Source: Rhyacophila brunnea (lineage: Eukaryota > Arthropoda > Insecta > Trichoptera > Rhyacophilidae). Taken from it: a stretch of DNA of 64,000 nt. The stretch's first letter is position 1. Every line of letters starts with the position of its first letter. This document shows positions 44,853 through 57,973 of this stretch, one piece after another. Below the pieces are notes generated by a model that worked only from the letters and a program-made list of their open reading frames with translations, was not told the DNA's origin and made no database searches. The DNA lies in assembly GCA_022495005.1 (NCBI GenBank), contig JAGYXB010001010.1, positions 682,001 through 746,000 on the forward strand, given 5' to 3'. A program made the position numbers and the translations under genes.

Positions 44853-45929
44853 TTTGTTTATTTTTCGGCGAAAATAATTATTAAAATTAATACGTGGGTA
44901 CCAAACAAATTTGAAAACAATTGATGATTGATAAATGAAATTAATAATAAAAGAAGATGGCATTCTAAGTCTGGTTAAGCTGATACTTTGTCTACGTTAT
45001 GGGACGTTATTATAAATCAGGCACTGAAACATGACATGTGATTTTAATACGGCTTCAGAGACGACCGATCTGGCACTTTGGCACAGATTAGTATTCAATA
45101 CTATCAAGAGAGACATACTACATTGACTGACTGATAACGACCAATTGTTTTGAATGAAACCGTTCTCGATGATTATTAAATTATATGGAATGCGTATTCC
45201 ATAAATTATTGTATTTTATTTTAATTAATGCAATATATTTCCACTAAGCGTTGATGGCTAGCACTATTTCTATGTCTATTTGAATTAAGTATTCATCAAC
45301 AAACGCTGGTCATATAGAGCTTGGCTCTGTCTTGTTCTATTTCTATCTAAAACTATTTTGTAGTTTCCCACCCCTAGCGTTACTGTTCATTTAGCAAAGG
45401 ATATTGTGTGTCAATGCTACATTGTTCATTTGGTACACAGTTTCAATATTGGTCGAAATATTGGTCGAGATTTGCATGAGCTTAACATGTCGACTGTAGA
45501 ATGGCAAAAGGATCTAGCCTTCCGTTTTTTCAAAATAGATTCTATTGGATAATAACAATGGATACGACTAAATACACGTTGTGTCCAAATGATGTAAGCT
45601 TCAAATGCCGAATTACTATAAAAACATAGTTTGTATTAAAAAAAACGAGTAAGTTAAATGGGAAAAAGACTTAACTATATTATACTTTATTTAATTACCT
45701 CAATAATTAAAGTGATTGGGAAAATAAAACACCAAATTCATAAGCATCATGTGCTTCAAGTAAATCATTTTAACTTTGACCGAAAACTATAACAAAACGG
45801 TTTTGTGCCTCCTCTAAAATTGGATTTGTTTGGGTTAAGATCTTTTGCTTTTTAACCGTAGATATTAATTAACAAGGAAATAATTGAATAACCATTACAG
45901 ACAGACGAACTAGCAATAAAAAAATTAAT
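44853..45929. other. No feature recognised
   Basis: AT-rich DNA; no open frame, tRNA-like box or repeat ends found. Confidence 0.45.
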
Positions 45930-46285
45930 TATGAAAACTTTGAAAACAGCTCAAGATTCTACAAAACTCTCATCAGGTTCATATTAACCTATTGATAGGA
46001 GTGCTGGAGTGAGAAAGGTCTTCGGAGTAGTATGAAATAGCGTGGTGAGGAAAATACGACAGCAAATTGTGTTTTACAAAGTGTGATCTCGTAGGCCTAC
46101 AGTACTGGACAGGTCGTGTCTCAAGAATGGAAGAGGCTTAATTTTCTTAGAGGGTCTTTTACTATACACCGGAAGAGAAAACTAGAGTCGCTAAACCCCG
46201 ACTGAGATAGTTGGAGCATATAAAAAGTAATGCATCATTTCTGGGGCTAAAGTAGTAGAAGGAGCCGTAGTACTGACGATGATGA
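45930..46285 (+). pseudogene. LINE reverse transcriptase C-terminal relic
   Basis: Across frames the translation reads LVGLQYWTGRVSRMEEA, a stop, YYTPEEKTRVAKPRLR and LEHIKSNASFLGLK. This matches the tail of RTE/CR1-type LINE proteins, where L-x-W-x-GHVxRMEExR, then G-x-RxxGRPxxRWxDxVxKD and LG..NWR occur in this order. Several stops and frameshifts are present. It ends near GACGATGATGATTATAA, an RTE-like tail. It belongs to a different family from the copies at 1575 and 11172. Confidence 0.6.
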
Positions 46286-47319
46286 TTATAAACATAGTGT
46301 AATTTGGGTGCTGAGGATTGAACGAATACAAGTGCATCGACTTGAAAGTTCTCTTGCCAACATTCCGTAAATGAGGTTTATCTTACATTACTATCCTATG
46401 AAATACTATTAATATTTATTAATGATTTTAGTATTTGAAGGAGGAAAAGTCAGTTTGGCTAAAATATTCAAAAACCTTACACACTTTGGCATGAAAATGA
46501 TACCAAAATTCTATCCACAGTGTCTGTGGGATAGTATAATAAGTACAATGGCAATGGTAATACTTATAACTTGTTATACAAACAATTTACATGTTTGAAT
46601 CCTGTTTCACACATCAATATGAATGTATCAATGTGAATACTACCCCTAATGTATTTTTAATAATATTATATTACTTTTAAATAAATGTATTTATTATAGT
46701 TTGACTAATATAATATATATCTATCACCGATTTATCTACTTACGAATATATTATAATGCGTAGTCGGTATGGCTATATTTGATGTGAATTTAAAAAAAAA
46801 ACTTTAAAGTAATCTAATTTGTTTTTTGTAAGCTGTTTAAATCTCGTCAAGCTTTCGCGGAGTCAATTCAAACTTTATCTCTGAAATAGGTTTTAAAAAA
46901 TCTCTCTCCAGACAGAAAACGTGACTTGTTCAGTTTCTCCTTCCGACACATAAGTTTATTTACTGCGCGTACCTAAGTATACATCCTCATATAATATAAT
47001 ATGTGTAGTACAGTATGCGCGCCTGGAAATCGCTCACAATAAAAATATGGAGCGTCGGTAAAGATTTCGCAAAGTCGGAGTTAATACGGTTTTCCTCGCA
47101 CGCCGTTGCCGGTAAATCGAACAGACTTATGAAACTTGCCCACAAAAGAATTTCACCGGATTTTTGTATTTTTTTCGCATCGCGATATTCGCACTTCGGT
47201 CACGTCCACTGTGTAATCACATTGTGCGGGGCGATTTGACTTCTCTCAGATCCGCTGTATTCTCGGGGTTTCATTAAAAGACGTGTAAGTGAAATTTATC
47301 TGATTCGCCTAACCTATGC
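46286..47319. other. No gene; GC-richer complex stretch at 47010-47240
   Basis: Bases 47010-47240 hold CG-rich words (GCGCGCCTGGAAATCGC, CGCACGCCGTTGCCGG) and a 74-codon frame without recognisable domain. It could be single-copy noncoding DNA. Confidence 0.3.
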
Positions 47320-47449
47320 GGACTACATTTAATCCAGTATTTTATTACTCGACCGAATAAATTTCGCCCATCCGGGCTTAACTGAAATCTGTGAAGTATA
47401 TAAGTGTATCTCATAGTTGGACTGATTAGGAAACATCTGAGAAGATAAC

Positions 47450-47525
47450 TTTGAATCGAGCGGGAGTCGAAAACCCGTCTTTCGCTTGCTTGACAAGGAG
47501 CTTTGACTGCCAAACTACGACCGAT
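47450..47525 (-). repeat. tRNA-like SINE head (uncertain)
   Basis: On the minus strand GTAGTTTGGCAGTCAAAGC resembles an A box and GACGGGTTTTCGACTCCCG a B box within a T-arm-like stem. The B box has an extra T, and the body downstream was not matched to families A or B. Confidence 0.35.
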
Positions 47526-48557
47526 GTAAATCTTTTGCAGACATTCGAATAATATATACGATAACTGAAGGTGTTTAACAATTCTGTGAACAGATGGCTA
47601 CCGTTTTTATATTAAATGATTACCGAATTTTACGAATCAAGGACGTCTGGATTACTTAACTTGGATTGTGAATTTTGTATTTCAGTCAAAATTACTGAAA
47701 TACAAATAATAATCTTAAACGTGTATCGCAGGAGAAGCCAATTTAATTGTTTATATTATTTTGTTCTGTTACGATAATTTCATTCAAACTAAAGTATTCT
47801 GAGTTTGGCTTTAAAACTTTATAACATAATTATATTATCATGTTTCTGTCTTTGTAAGATTTTATCTCTCTTGAATCTTGTGGTAGACCAAATGGCTAAT
47901 GTCAACATCTCATTAATAACAAAGATTACTTCCAAATATCGATAAATATATTTCAATTGGATATATGATAATATATAATTAATAGATAACAACCCTTATG
48001 GCTTATAGGAACCGGCAGTCATGACTATTCATTAGACCTTGGTTATTCAGTGGGAGTGTATTTAATTGTTTTTACATCTTAACATGTAATATTCAAATAC
48101 CATTATCTCAAAATTAATATAATTCGGTACCTATAAAGTATTCATCGGTTATTATTATACTACTAATTAAGTTTTATTTTTTTCCGCTGCCGGAAATTTT
48201 CCAAGAATCATATTTTGTTAGCTAACCTTCGAGATATTTATTTTTCTTAATAATTAATTATTTGATAAAAATAATGAAATTATCTAAAAGCTTTTTCGTA
48301 CGATGAGGATATATTTTTCAGATTAAGCGAAACGTAATTTAGAATAATATTTTTTCAAGTCTATAATTTTTTAATCATGCTTTTTTAGCGGCAGTTCAAA
48401 AAATCGTTAAAATACAATATTTATATATATATTTTTTTATTTAGCTATTTAATTAACGATGCTGTTAAATTACGTTTCGTAGGTAGGGTAGGGTGGCGTG
48501 TTTTGGAAAATGTGAATTTGGGACCTTTTTAGTGGAAATCAGTTTAAGAATACTATG
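47526..48557. other. No feature recognised
   Basis: AT-rich DNA up to the second ATACCGGTAT MITE. Confidence 0.5.
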
Positions 48558-48565
48558 GTTACAGG

Positions 48566-49214
48566 TAGGGATTGCAATACCGAATAAATATATCAATACC
48601 GGTATTTCGGTATTTCTTATTGAATACCGGTATTTGTCAAATTATATCAAGTATAGAAAAAGTACATATCAATAAACATAACTATTAAAATCTATTTAAA
48701 ATAATATTTTATAGCAACCCAAAGTTTATTATGTTGACCTTTGTAAATATGTACATAATATTTTAGATCTGCTAATTTTTACAAATACTATATAGAAGTC
48801 CGGATACAGAAAAATCTGTGAAAGTCAACATGTGTTTGATGTAGTATCAATGTTGGTTCAATAGCTATAGAATAATTTAATTTATTTGCCAATTTTTTTT
48901 TTCGAAATATGTTAATTCATCGCAACAATTCTAGATGAATGAAATTGTGGGATTTTGTTTTAATATTAGTTAAATTTTGTTGGTTTCAGTCAATATATTT
49001 GCGTTTTGGCAGCATAAAATTTATACACTAAATTTAATAATTACATTACAGTAGTAAGTAATGAAAAAATAGCATTAAATTCATTGTTGAAAGACATATA
49101 CGCGTATGGTTTCTTAATACCGAATATACCGGTATTTTGGATTTTTGATACCGGTATTTCGGTATAGATAAATAATTTAATACCGATTTTGAAATACTGG
49201 TATCGCAATCCCTA
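48566..49214. mobile_element. hAT-like MITE with ATACCGGTAT repeats, copy B
   Basis: The 649-bp element runs from TAGGGATTGCAATACCG to GGTATCGCAATCCCTA. Flanking octamers are GTTACAGG (48558-48565) and GTTACAGA (49215-49222), one mismatch. ATACCGGTAT occurs twice near each end. The interior has no transposase and is colinear with copies A (6953-7492) and C (57771-59553), for instance GGTTTCAGTCAATATATTTG then CGTTTTGGCAGCATAAA. Confidence 0.88.
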
Positions 49215-49222
49215 GTTACAGA

Positions 49223-51639
49223 CATATACGAGTATAGTGTAGAAAAGTGTTTTCATTCAATTGATACAATGCTTTGTATAAAAAAAGCAGAGGAGAAATA
49301 CACTATGTCTGAAATTGTAGTCTTACAACAGAATTATTTTTATTGCAATAATTGGAGAATAGGGTTTTGTAATCTGTACAATGAAATGATCAATTGTTTT
49401 AAAATTTTTATGCAATTATGAATTAAAAATAATATATTATATTCTTCAGTAATAAAATCGTCTTATAAAAAATATCAATTTAGTTTGAAGTAATAGTTGA
49501 ACGATTATATACGGCTATACGACTAGAATAAGAACGTCTATAGTCAGGCTGCAGCATTAAATGGCGAGTTCCGATGGTAGTGTTAGTTATTGCGTAACTT
49601 CGAATAGAATGTGGGAGTCCGTTCGTAGTATATTTCGTTCATATTAATTAACATACGTTTTTACGTATTTTGCCAATAAGAAACGAAAATAGAATATACT
49701 TCCGCAAACTGACCCTAGGGATATAGTTCAGGGATAAATCATTCAACTGCAGATTAGAAGTTGGTGTTTTCAGTCCAAAAGCGGCGCTTTTTCATTAAAC
49801 TTGAACACAGCCGGTTTCACTCTCTACCGGTCATTTTGGTGTACATCACAGCAACAGTCATGCATTTTAAGCGGTAAGAATCGCTTATGTATTGTAAAGC
49901 TTAGAGAACTGGCTGATAAAGATGTGAAAGTAAAAAAACTGTTTATAATTTCGTATAAAAGTATGTTTTTTTGATATAATATAATATTAATATGACGTAA
50001 CCGTTAAATTATAACATCGCAACTACAAAAAACCTTGCTTTGTAATGTTTGAAAAAAATCTGAAATATTAACTGCTTTCATTTGTCTTTTCGCACGAGTC
50101 TGAGTGAGCTCGAAAAAGAAAAGTTTCCAACGTTTAATTCCCGATCCCACCGTTTCGTGGCGTGACTATCGATTTTTTTCAAAGAATTAATTTTAGAAAT
50201 GCAAATTAATTACGTCATTCGAGCAAGTTTGTGATATTGGAATATTTTTTTCTGTTTCAGTATAATTGTTTGAATACGCCGACAATCCTAGTTTTGGGGT
50301 TTTTGAGGTTTTTGATATAAAAATATCTACGGATGTTTTAGTTCGTAACATATGTATCCAACTTTAAGGCGAGTGTATTTATTTGTACCATTTATGGTAT
50401 TATCACCCTTCGTCATACACTCACACCAAAAAATAATAATACTTATGTAAATAATAATGGTGGCTAACTAGTTCTTTAGATATATAAAAAAAATCATGTC
50501 ATATCATAACGAGGTGATCGTCGGCTAACGTGATTTTTGAAAAAAAATATTTTCGATACAATTATATTATATTTATGTGAATTAATAAAATCGCAGAACA
50601 TGCTTACCAATCTTTATATAAAGAAGAAGAAATAAAAATGTTTTATTCCATGGACAACTTACTGTTATAAAAATAAAGAATAGCATTTTATCAATTAGAT
50701 TTTGGGTGTACTTTCTTTACTACCTGTTATAGGATACTATTTTTATATAATGAAATGTTAAAAAAAATGTTTACACCCTCCACCAAATCTCAGCATTTTT
50801 AAAACATCTTATATAATACCCAACTATTTATAGTAAATAATATTTTTAATAATGATACACGAAAATCCTTCAATTAAAATCAGTCAGTGTTGATTCATTG
50901 TTCTTTTTTTAACACTATTGACTACAATTCCTGTAGTGTAGTAGCCACAGAACAGATAATAAATATAATACTGATAGGTTATATTCAATACGCCGCATCT
51001 TGATGCAGGGTTTTGAATGTGTGAGTCTCTTACGAAGATGAAGCACGCATTATCCACGTGCAATAGTGTGTGTAATACACTAACATTAAATGAGCGCAAA
51101 TGCATAAACCGAGCGCAGTTTTCAGTATTCGACGTAAAACGTATTCTTGACACGTGTGTAAGTTTAACCCGGATTATTTCTTACTCGAGTCGGTTACCTG
51201 CTATCGCCTTACCCGTTAGGTATTTCAGTTCCCATTATTTCCGAGTTCCCTGGTAGTAGCAGTACAACAGTGATGTTGTAGTGGTAGTGAAACAGTCAGA
51301 TTTCAAATTCAGAATAGAATCGGTAGAACCCATATGAGAATATAATGCATTTTTTTAGATGACAGCCTTTTTCAACCTCTTCCATTCTTATAGGTCGTAA
51401 TTATTCATTTGGCACATACTTCCGCTAAACTTGATCACGCCAGTGCAGCCGGTTTTAGAGCGGATTTAATACCCCATCCTGTTTAGTGCCGCAGTATGAC
51501 TGCCTAAAGGTTATCCACTCACCGAGAGACGAGTTAGATGTATTACCGTTTCAGTTTAGCGTCCTCTGCTACATAATGTACCTAATCTTGTCAGCCAACT
51601 TACCCATTCGTATGTTTTGCGGTCTTTCTAGATTATGAC
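49223..51639. other. No gene recognised
   Basis: Bases 49500-49900, 50090-50180 and 51010-51560 are less AT-rich and more complex, the rest AT-rich. Overlapping small frames at 50884-51256 have no known domain. Nothing supports an exon. Confidence 0.35.
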
Positions 51640-51900
51640 CATCAATTATTTATTCTCACAACGTGCAGATGCCAATTGGGAGGGCAATGACTGATTAACC
51701 AAATCGCTTCGGATATGATGTCTGAGATGAGCTTAGTTTTCTGTAAACTTTGTATTTAACCCGTATTTTTACACTGTTTTTGTTATATACCTATTATCAA
51801 TACTATTACTAATTTTATTGTCTTTTCTATCATGCTGTAAATGTTTTGAATTAAAATGTTTAACTATAATTATGTGAAATAAATAACTTTTAATTATTAT
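51640..51900 (+). mobile_element. LINE 3' tail (subfamily 2)
   Basis: CCAATTGGGAGGGCAATGAC, AAATCGCTTCGGATATGATG, GATGAGC and a terminal GTGAAATAAATAACTTTTAA match the order of blocks in the tails at 9180-9495 and 54925-55275. The coding part is missing. Confidence 0.55.
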
Positions 51901-52894
51901 TAATAACATGATTTGTTTGAATCTTAAACATTGATTTTCGTCTCGAATAATTTCACTAAATTATTTGACGAACAATCAGCGAATATTATAAGCTCTTTGT
52001 ATCGAATAATACGACTTTAGTAGTGAGTAATTCCAAAACTATTGATGTGATTGTACAAACACCAATATTATAATAACAATGCCTTTGATGAAATAGTTTC
52101 TGTAATAATGGTTTATGAATCCTTTGATCATTTTAGAATTCATGATAAGCTGTGAATAACAGAGCAAACATGCATATTTTGTTTACTCCTATTATTCGAT
52201 CGCCTAAATTGAAGCACAATTAAATAAATAAATAATTATATATCACTAATTTTAGGTAAAGGATCTGTTAGTGATAGAATAATGTCATGTGAAAACATTG
52301 GCATTCTATAGATAATATTATTATAATATCAAATTATCACATACTAACCATATGCCATATAGTAACCATATAATAAACACATGCTGTCTTTTCTACTTTC
52401 TTGTTATATTAGTTGTTATTTGTAATTAAAATATTTTTATAATTTTATTATATATTATGGCGCATTGGCCATTCGCTGTAATGCCGTAATACTTTTTTTA
52501 TAAATAAATGAATAATATCTACTATTATAAATATATAGGAAATAACTTACATATTTATTTTTAAATCCATGCTACAAATATATTTATACTTTGATTATAT
52601 CTAACTATTTATTATATAACATCATGATATACTTTTATCTATGTATTTTACGCACAATTGGAAATCATTAAAATTACAAGATGATTTTCCTACTCGTAAC
52701 TTCCGAACATAGTATATACTTTTTTCCACGAAATTATATTAAGGGTTCATTCAAAAAATATTATGATAACTCAATTACACATGTAATTGATACACTTGTA
52801 TTGAACGCGTAACATATTATTTTATTTATTCAATGTAAATATTGTAGCATTTCAGTAATTTCAATTGTAAACAATTTTTTTTTTAAGAAAACAA
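51901..52894. other. No feature recognised
   Basis: Very AT-rich DNA without open frames or repeat ends. Confidence 0.5.
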
Positions 52895-53200
52895 AACATT
52901 GTGGACATAACAAATCAAAATTCAGGACGTTCACAACATGAGATTTACATTATAACTAATATTACTCTCACAAGAGAGCGCGTTTACTAATCTTGCACCC
53001 CTCGCTAATGGTACCTCATAGGCGCTTGACTCGAAGAAACAGTTCTGTTCTGATCCAAAATAGGTCATGGCTGCGACCACGTAGGTAATTGACAGGCGCA
53101 TATAAATTGTAATTCTTGAGGACGCCAGGATTAGAAACCACCCCTCGTGATAGCAGGCAAAATGTTTCAAGAAATATAATTATCAAAGTAAATAAAACAG
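52895..53200 (-). pseudogene. Jockey/CR1-like LINE C-terminus and tail (subfamily 1)
   Basis: A 79-codon minus-strand frame reads ITIYMRLSITYVVAAMTYFG, then ESSAYEVPLARGARLVNAL and ends after CESNISYNVNLML, the extreme C-terminus of the LINE protein seen decayed at 20500 and 31400. The tail follows: CATGTTGTGAACGTCCTGAA, TTTTGATTTGTTATGTCCAC, AATGTTTTGTTTTC. Upstream protein is truncated. This copy shows the uninterrupted site for the hAT MITE at 33606. Confidence 0.78.
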
Positions 53201-53714
53201 AGAAAATAAAGATTATTGGGAACAAAATAAGCCAATTATTAACTATTAAGATAATGTTAGGTATATTTTAAATTTTCAAAGACAATAAAATAAATTATTA
53301 AATAAAAAAGAATGGTATTTTTAAATCACACGATAAGCAGCATTGTGTAAAACAATGTCTGTAATGTGTTCGAATAGTTTGAAGACTGCAGAATTACGAG
53401 TGACAAGTACTTTAAGACAAACACATAAGGCAGAAGTCAAACTATTTTTTTGATCAGGCGAATTCGGTTTCCCGACCCCATGCTTCAACATCAAGTCTCG
53501 CCGAAGGGCGTATTTTTAGAAAATTGTAATATGAGATAATGTCACACTTCACAAGATTTTTTAGGGGGCTGTATCCCTGTGCGCAAAGCGAGCGTGGGGT
53601 CAAAAATATATGTTTTTTAGGTTTGATCTCCATTTTTGAACATAGCGTCCACTTTTAGAAGTCTAAGATGTATATTTGCAAGTATGTTTTATATCGAAAA
53701 CTATGTTCAACCAC
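53201..53714. other. No feature recognised
   Basis: Bases 53450-53620 are less AT-rich (CCCGACCCCATGCTTCAACA). No frame or repeat end identified. Confidence 0.4.
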
Positions 53715-54005
53715 ATTTCTTCAGGTTTTGATATATTGCAATTGCGTGAGGGTGAGTTTAGGTGGGCGCTATTTTATAAATTTTTAAAATAGGGTCTCCT
53801 TAGTAAACTTTGAACTTCTATAGATGTATAATTGTATTTTCACTGCTTTGTATGATTATATTATGTTCTCTTTTAATATTTTCATTTTTATCGTTTATAT
53901 TACTTTTTTTTTATTTATAATAATATTTCATGTCATGCTGTGAACGTCTTAAACTTATAATTTTTAATGTCCACAATATGTTAAAAAATAAATTTAAATA
54001 AATTG
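53715..54005 (+). mobile_element. LINE 3' tail (subfamily 3)
   Basis: GATATATTGCAATTGCGTGA, GGTGAGTTTAGGTGGGCGC, AATAGGGTCTCCTTAGTAAA and the end GTGAACGTCTTAAACTTATA then CCACAATATGTTAAAAAATAA match the minus-strand copy at 37150-37880. This copy has no MITE, so it documents the empty target site of the element at 37307-37731. Confidence 0.75.
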
Positions 54006-54924
54006 AAAGTTTTCTATCGTTTTACGTCTGATTACGGCATAATTATTGCGATGATTTTTTTCCATTTTTGTGACGGTTTTCACGTTATATTTCGGTGGGA
54101 TTCACTCTATTCCGTGTACAAAGAAATCGTTCTTCAGTTCAATGTCATATATTGTACCTACTTTGTTTTATGTTTTGTTTAAATGTATCAACTGCTATGT
54201 CAAATTGGTTTTGAAAACTGAATTGCAATGTACAGAAACATTTATTTGAAAAGTAGGCATGCTTAAATGGGTTTTGTTTGGTGTCGACTGTCGAGCCCGT
54301 ACTGCGCCCGACAAAGATTTCCACGAGACTTGTGGAGTGCACGGAGAGGAGTAAAAGATTAGAGTGCTGCGGGTTGGGGTGGGTCGGCGGGGAGTTCAAG
54401 GGGTGCCGGGATGTGTGTTTACTTTTACAGTAATACGTTTTTATTTGCTTAGCACCTATCCCTGTGCGTGTTTGTATGTTTATTCTGGAAATATCTACTC
54501 ACAAAATTAAACAGAGTTCACTCTGGAATGTGATTGTAGAATATCTCTCACAGAACGTTATTAATTGAACTAAAATTTGCATAGCGCAATTCCAATACAA
54601 CGAATAGAAAAGTAAATACATAGAACAATTCAGCGGAATTTGAAAAAAAACTATCGACGACAATAATAATACAAAGCTTTCTAAAAATAAAGTTAAAATA
54701 TTAACAATTTAATATTATCAGAGATATGGCTTTATCCTGATTTTTTCTTAGAAATGCTTACATACTGTAATACGCTAGACAATATCTATATTTGGACACG
54801 TATTTTTACGATTTAGGAACGGCACTGCAGTTGCAGCTAGTCGAAGTAGGCCTTACTTGACTCTAAATGCATCCTATTTGAATCTCAATCAGGATTTTTT
54901 TTCTCTAATTCTAATATGCCATCG
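54006..54924. other. No gene; GC-rich island at 54285-54415
   Basis: Bases 54285-54415 (for example TGCTGCGGGTTGGGGTGGGT and CGGCGGGGAGTTCAAGGGG) stand out in AT-rich DNA. An 84-codon minus-strand frame overlaps it without known domain. A promoter-like or other regulatory island is possible but unsupported. Confidence 0.3.
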
Positions 54925-55275
54925 GTGATTCCAATAATTGGAAAAGCGACCTATGCAACAAAATCGCTTCGGATAGTGATATATTCCACTTAGATGAGTA
55001 TCAATGTCGGTGGGCGTAATTTCATAAATTATTAACATAGAGTTTACTAAGCTCATTGGGTGTACCTACTTTACATACACACATGCAAATATATATTATA
55101 TTTACCCTTTATACTCTTTTTATACTGCTTATATTTGTTTGTTTTTTGTAATATTGTTTTGATACTTTATAATTTTAATACTTTAATAATTTCTTCGTTT
55201 TTTCTATGTTGAAAACTTTTCCATTTTGTTATTTGTATAGTTCACTGTAAGTAAATAATTCATTTAAATTTAAAA
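54925..55275 (+). mobile_element. LINE 3' tail (subfamily 2)
   Basis: AAATCGCTTCGGATAGTGAT, ATATTCCACTTAGATGAGTA, GGTGGGCGTAATTTCATAAA, TTTACTAAGCTC and the end AGTTCACTGTAAGTAAATAA match the tails at 9180 and 51640. The coding part is absent. Confidence 0.68.
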
Positions 55276-55323
55276 TACATAGTTTGAAAATAAGTCAGAC
55301 AATTAATATATAAACTCTTTTTT

Positions 55324-55400
55324 TTAAATACAGTAGGATTCGAACCTGCACCCCTCGGGATTCTCGCACATGTGCTAAGTGTCATTTTTAGTTGAAACAA
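55324..55400 (-). repeat. tRNA-like SINE head fragment
   Basis: On the minus strand GTGCAGGTTCGAATCCTACT is a near-perfect Pol III B box; upstream the A-box region is degenerate (TTAGCACATGTGCGAG). A T-rich tract follows. The family is not determined. Confidence 0.45.
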
Positions 55401-55489
55401 TGTTGATATGTTGTTTTTAAAATATTCTCTGAAGCGCTTTGTAAATCTCCTTGTTATTGGGAATTGGCTATTGCATTTTAAATCAAAGT

Positions 55490-55702
55490 ATTAAATATGT
55501 ACCTTAATTACTAATCGATGTCAAATTTTGGGGGCGGAGGTTTGAATCCTGCTGGGCGTCATATTTTTTTCAAAAAGATTTTTCTGGTGGTTATTTATAT
55601 TAATTGTCTGACGTGTTTTCAGAGTATGTATGTTCATTAAAGAATGTTATAGTCTTATCTTACGAGGTATTCGTTGAATAAAAGAAATAGTTTATTAATT
55701 TG
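55490..55702 (+). repeat. SINE family A
   Basis: GGAGGTTTGAATCCTGCTGG gives the B box. The body TTTTTTTCAAAAAGATTTTTC, GAGTATGTATGTTCATTAAA and end ATTCGTTGAATAAAAGAAAT match 32760-32920 in order. The A-box half is diverged. Confidence 0.65.
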
Positions 55703-56449
55703 AATTGGATTGAATTATTGATGTGAAGAATTTAGGACAGAGTTATTTAGAGTTAGGCGTACCTATAATGATTTACGTGGATGAACGCCATTTATAATCT
55801 TAATACAATTTCGTTGGAAAATCAAAATCCTTCAGCAGTTATTTTGATACATTTATCATAAATGTTGGAGAGTCGATTTGAGTACAGGTGTTTTGTTCGA
55901 AAAACACTTTTACTTGGATAATTTAAATGAAAATAATTTGTTTACAAAACACCTGGACTCTGCTAGGAGTGAAGGGGCTCTTGTTTTAATTTAATACTCA
56001 ACATAAATCATTTTTCGAAGAAAAGAGTTGGAAAATTCAATTAATCTTGAGCACATTTTAAGTGGTGGAATTGTCAAAATCTCCCTCCAACAAAACAAAC
56101 CAACTTCAAAGACCCGATTGAAAGCGTTGGAAAGTTTTTAACTGAACACAATAATAGTAAACAATAAATTGAATCTTGAATGGCAGCCGGACAAATTGAT
56201 ATTTTTTAAACAATAATATCTTCATAATATTAATAGGTCGAGTATTGAGTGCTAGTCGAAATAAATGAAACGAATATAAGAATAAACAAAACAATAGCAC
56301 ACGCTAAATATAATTCACAAAAATAGCATTATATAAAATGTAGATAAAATATTATAGTACCTATTATATTAGATAAAGTTTTGGGCATTTACATTATTGA
56401 AACTTTTGTAGCAGTATATTATGATTCCAGTTTTTGGAAGTTTTTTCCA
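55703..56449. other. No feature recognised
   Basis: AT-rich DNA between a SINE and the unclassified repeat. Confidence 0.5.
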
Positions 56450-56905
56450 GGTTGCACCAAATATGGTGGCCGTCATTCCTTATTCCCCCACCTACCTCAC
56501 ATCCTTATTTATTATTGTCACAAAACCAGACGACGAGCAATTACAGGTCATAAGACGACCGTGATTGCAAATAACATTCAGTTAGCTCAAATGATGTCCA
56601 TAAAGCGGATTTCGGCAAGTTTTTTATAATTTTACCGTCACTACCTACAGCGTGACTCATACAAAATGTATCTGTTTGAACTTCGTTGCACTAAATCTGT
56701 TACGGTTTGAGTGAACGTCGCGCCTATATCATCCATCCTGAACTTTTCATCATTCATCAACCTCATAATATATCATCCATCCAAAAGTGTATCGTCCGTT
56801 CAGTGCGTGAGTGCGTGAATACCGAACCAGTTGCAGTATTTTCGTGGAAACCGCCCCCCTCCCAGATCCGGAATCCACAAGCATCCTTCAAAATTACAGT
56901 GCTCT
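56450..56905 (-). repeat. Unclassified dispersed repeat, copy 2
   Basis: Read on the minus strand it matches 62630-63225: TTTTGAAGGATGCTTGTGG, GCAACTGGTTCGGTATTCAC, GAACGGACGATACACTTTTG, GGATGGATGA, AGTTCAGGATGGATGA, GCGACGTTCACTC, TTTTGTATGAGTCACGCTGT, and GTGACAATAATAAATAAGG near the end. An AATAAA lies close to the 3' end, as in an LTR or retroposed RNA. No protein domain was seen; the short frames over it are shadows. Unlike copy 3 it lacks an insertion of about 85 bases. Confidence 0.7.
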
Positions 56906-57762
56906 GCTAAAAGTAATGGTAAAAATTTATGCCTTTGATGTAACTCACGATTAGTAATATTACTTTAAAATAACAATAATTGTAATATATTGAAGTATTA
57001 TTAATAACCATTGCGTTTTTTGTTGATATTTTACATTTGTTTTATTAAATTTGAAAAACAGCTTCACAAATTGTGTTAACATTAATTTATATTTTATGTA
57101 TGTACTGAAAAAAATAACATTAGAACGACAATAATTAATTGTGTACTATGTGTAGGTATAGTCTATTATTTGTGTATAGATATTAAATATAATTTATGTA
57201 TTAATAGTATGGTTATAATACAAACCGAAGTCGATTTTATTTCTATTATTCCACTACTTAATTCAATTTAAAAAATTAAAACTTTTTTGTTTTTTTTTTA
57301 AATTGTGGCTACTGTTTATAAAATATGCTGAAATTAGAGGTACTATTCTAAATTATATAAAATTATTGATTAGAATTTATTGCTTAATAATAATGTGTTT
57401 ATTCCTACTTCGATGCACACGTATTGTTTTTAGTAGCTAATTGAAGTAGCTAAGGATTATTATTTATTTTACTTTTATTAGAACATATAAATATCCACCT
57501 GCCAAAGAAAAGTTCACTTTGTTAAGAAAACCGATAAAATAACGTGTTAAGTCCAAGAAAGCGGAAAATCAGTTTTAGGATCTGCTTATAGATAGTCGAT
57601 ATATATTCCGATAAAAGCCTTTTTTCCAGGCGTTTTCTTCGCATTTTTCATTCGAGTCGATCTCTGCATCACGCACCTCTCCATTCACACGAGGATTATT
57701 CCCACCCGACGCACCCAACATACAAACATCCAAAACGAATAGCGTTATAATAATATGTATAT
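56906..57762. other. No gene; GC-richer C-rich stretch at 57640-57725
   Basis: Mostly very AT-rich. Bases 57640-57725 (CACGCACCTCTCCATTCACA, CCCACCCGACGCACCCAAC) look like an untranslated leader or repeat piece; no evidence decides. Confidence 0.3.
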
Positions 57763-57973
57763 GTTACCCATAGTGATTGCAATACCGATTGAATATAATA
57801 GCAATACCGGTATTTCGGTATTTTTATTGAATACCGGTATCAATAGCGGTAAAAATAAGTACCTATCAATAAATATAACTACTATTAAAATCTATTTACA
57901 AGACTAATTTATAGCAACCTAAGGTACCTTACTACATTTATTATGTTGACTTTTATAAATATATATACTTATT

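Noticed and set aside
47274..47513. 79-codon minus-strand frame
   Set aside because: It overlaps a tRNA-like SINE head and has no domain.
56707..56910. 67-codon plus-strand frame
   Set aside because: It is antisense to copy 2 of the unclassified repeat and is not conserved in copy 3.
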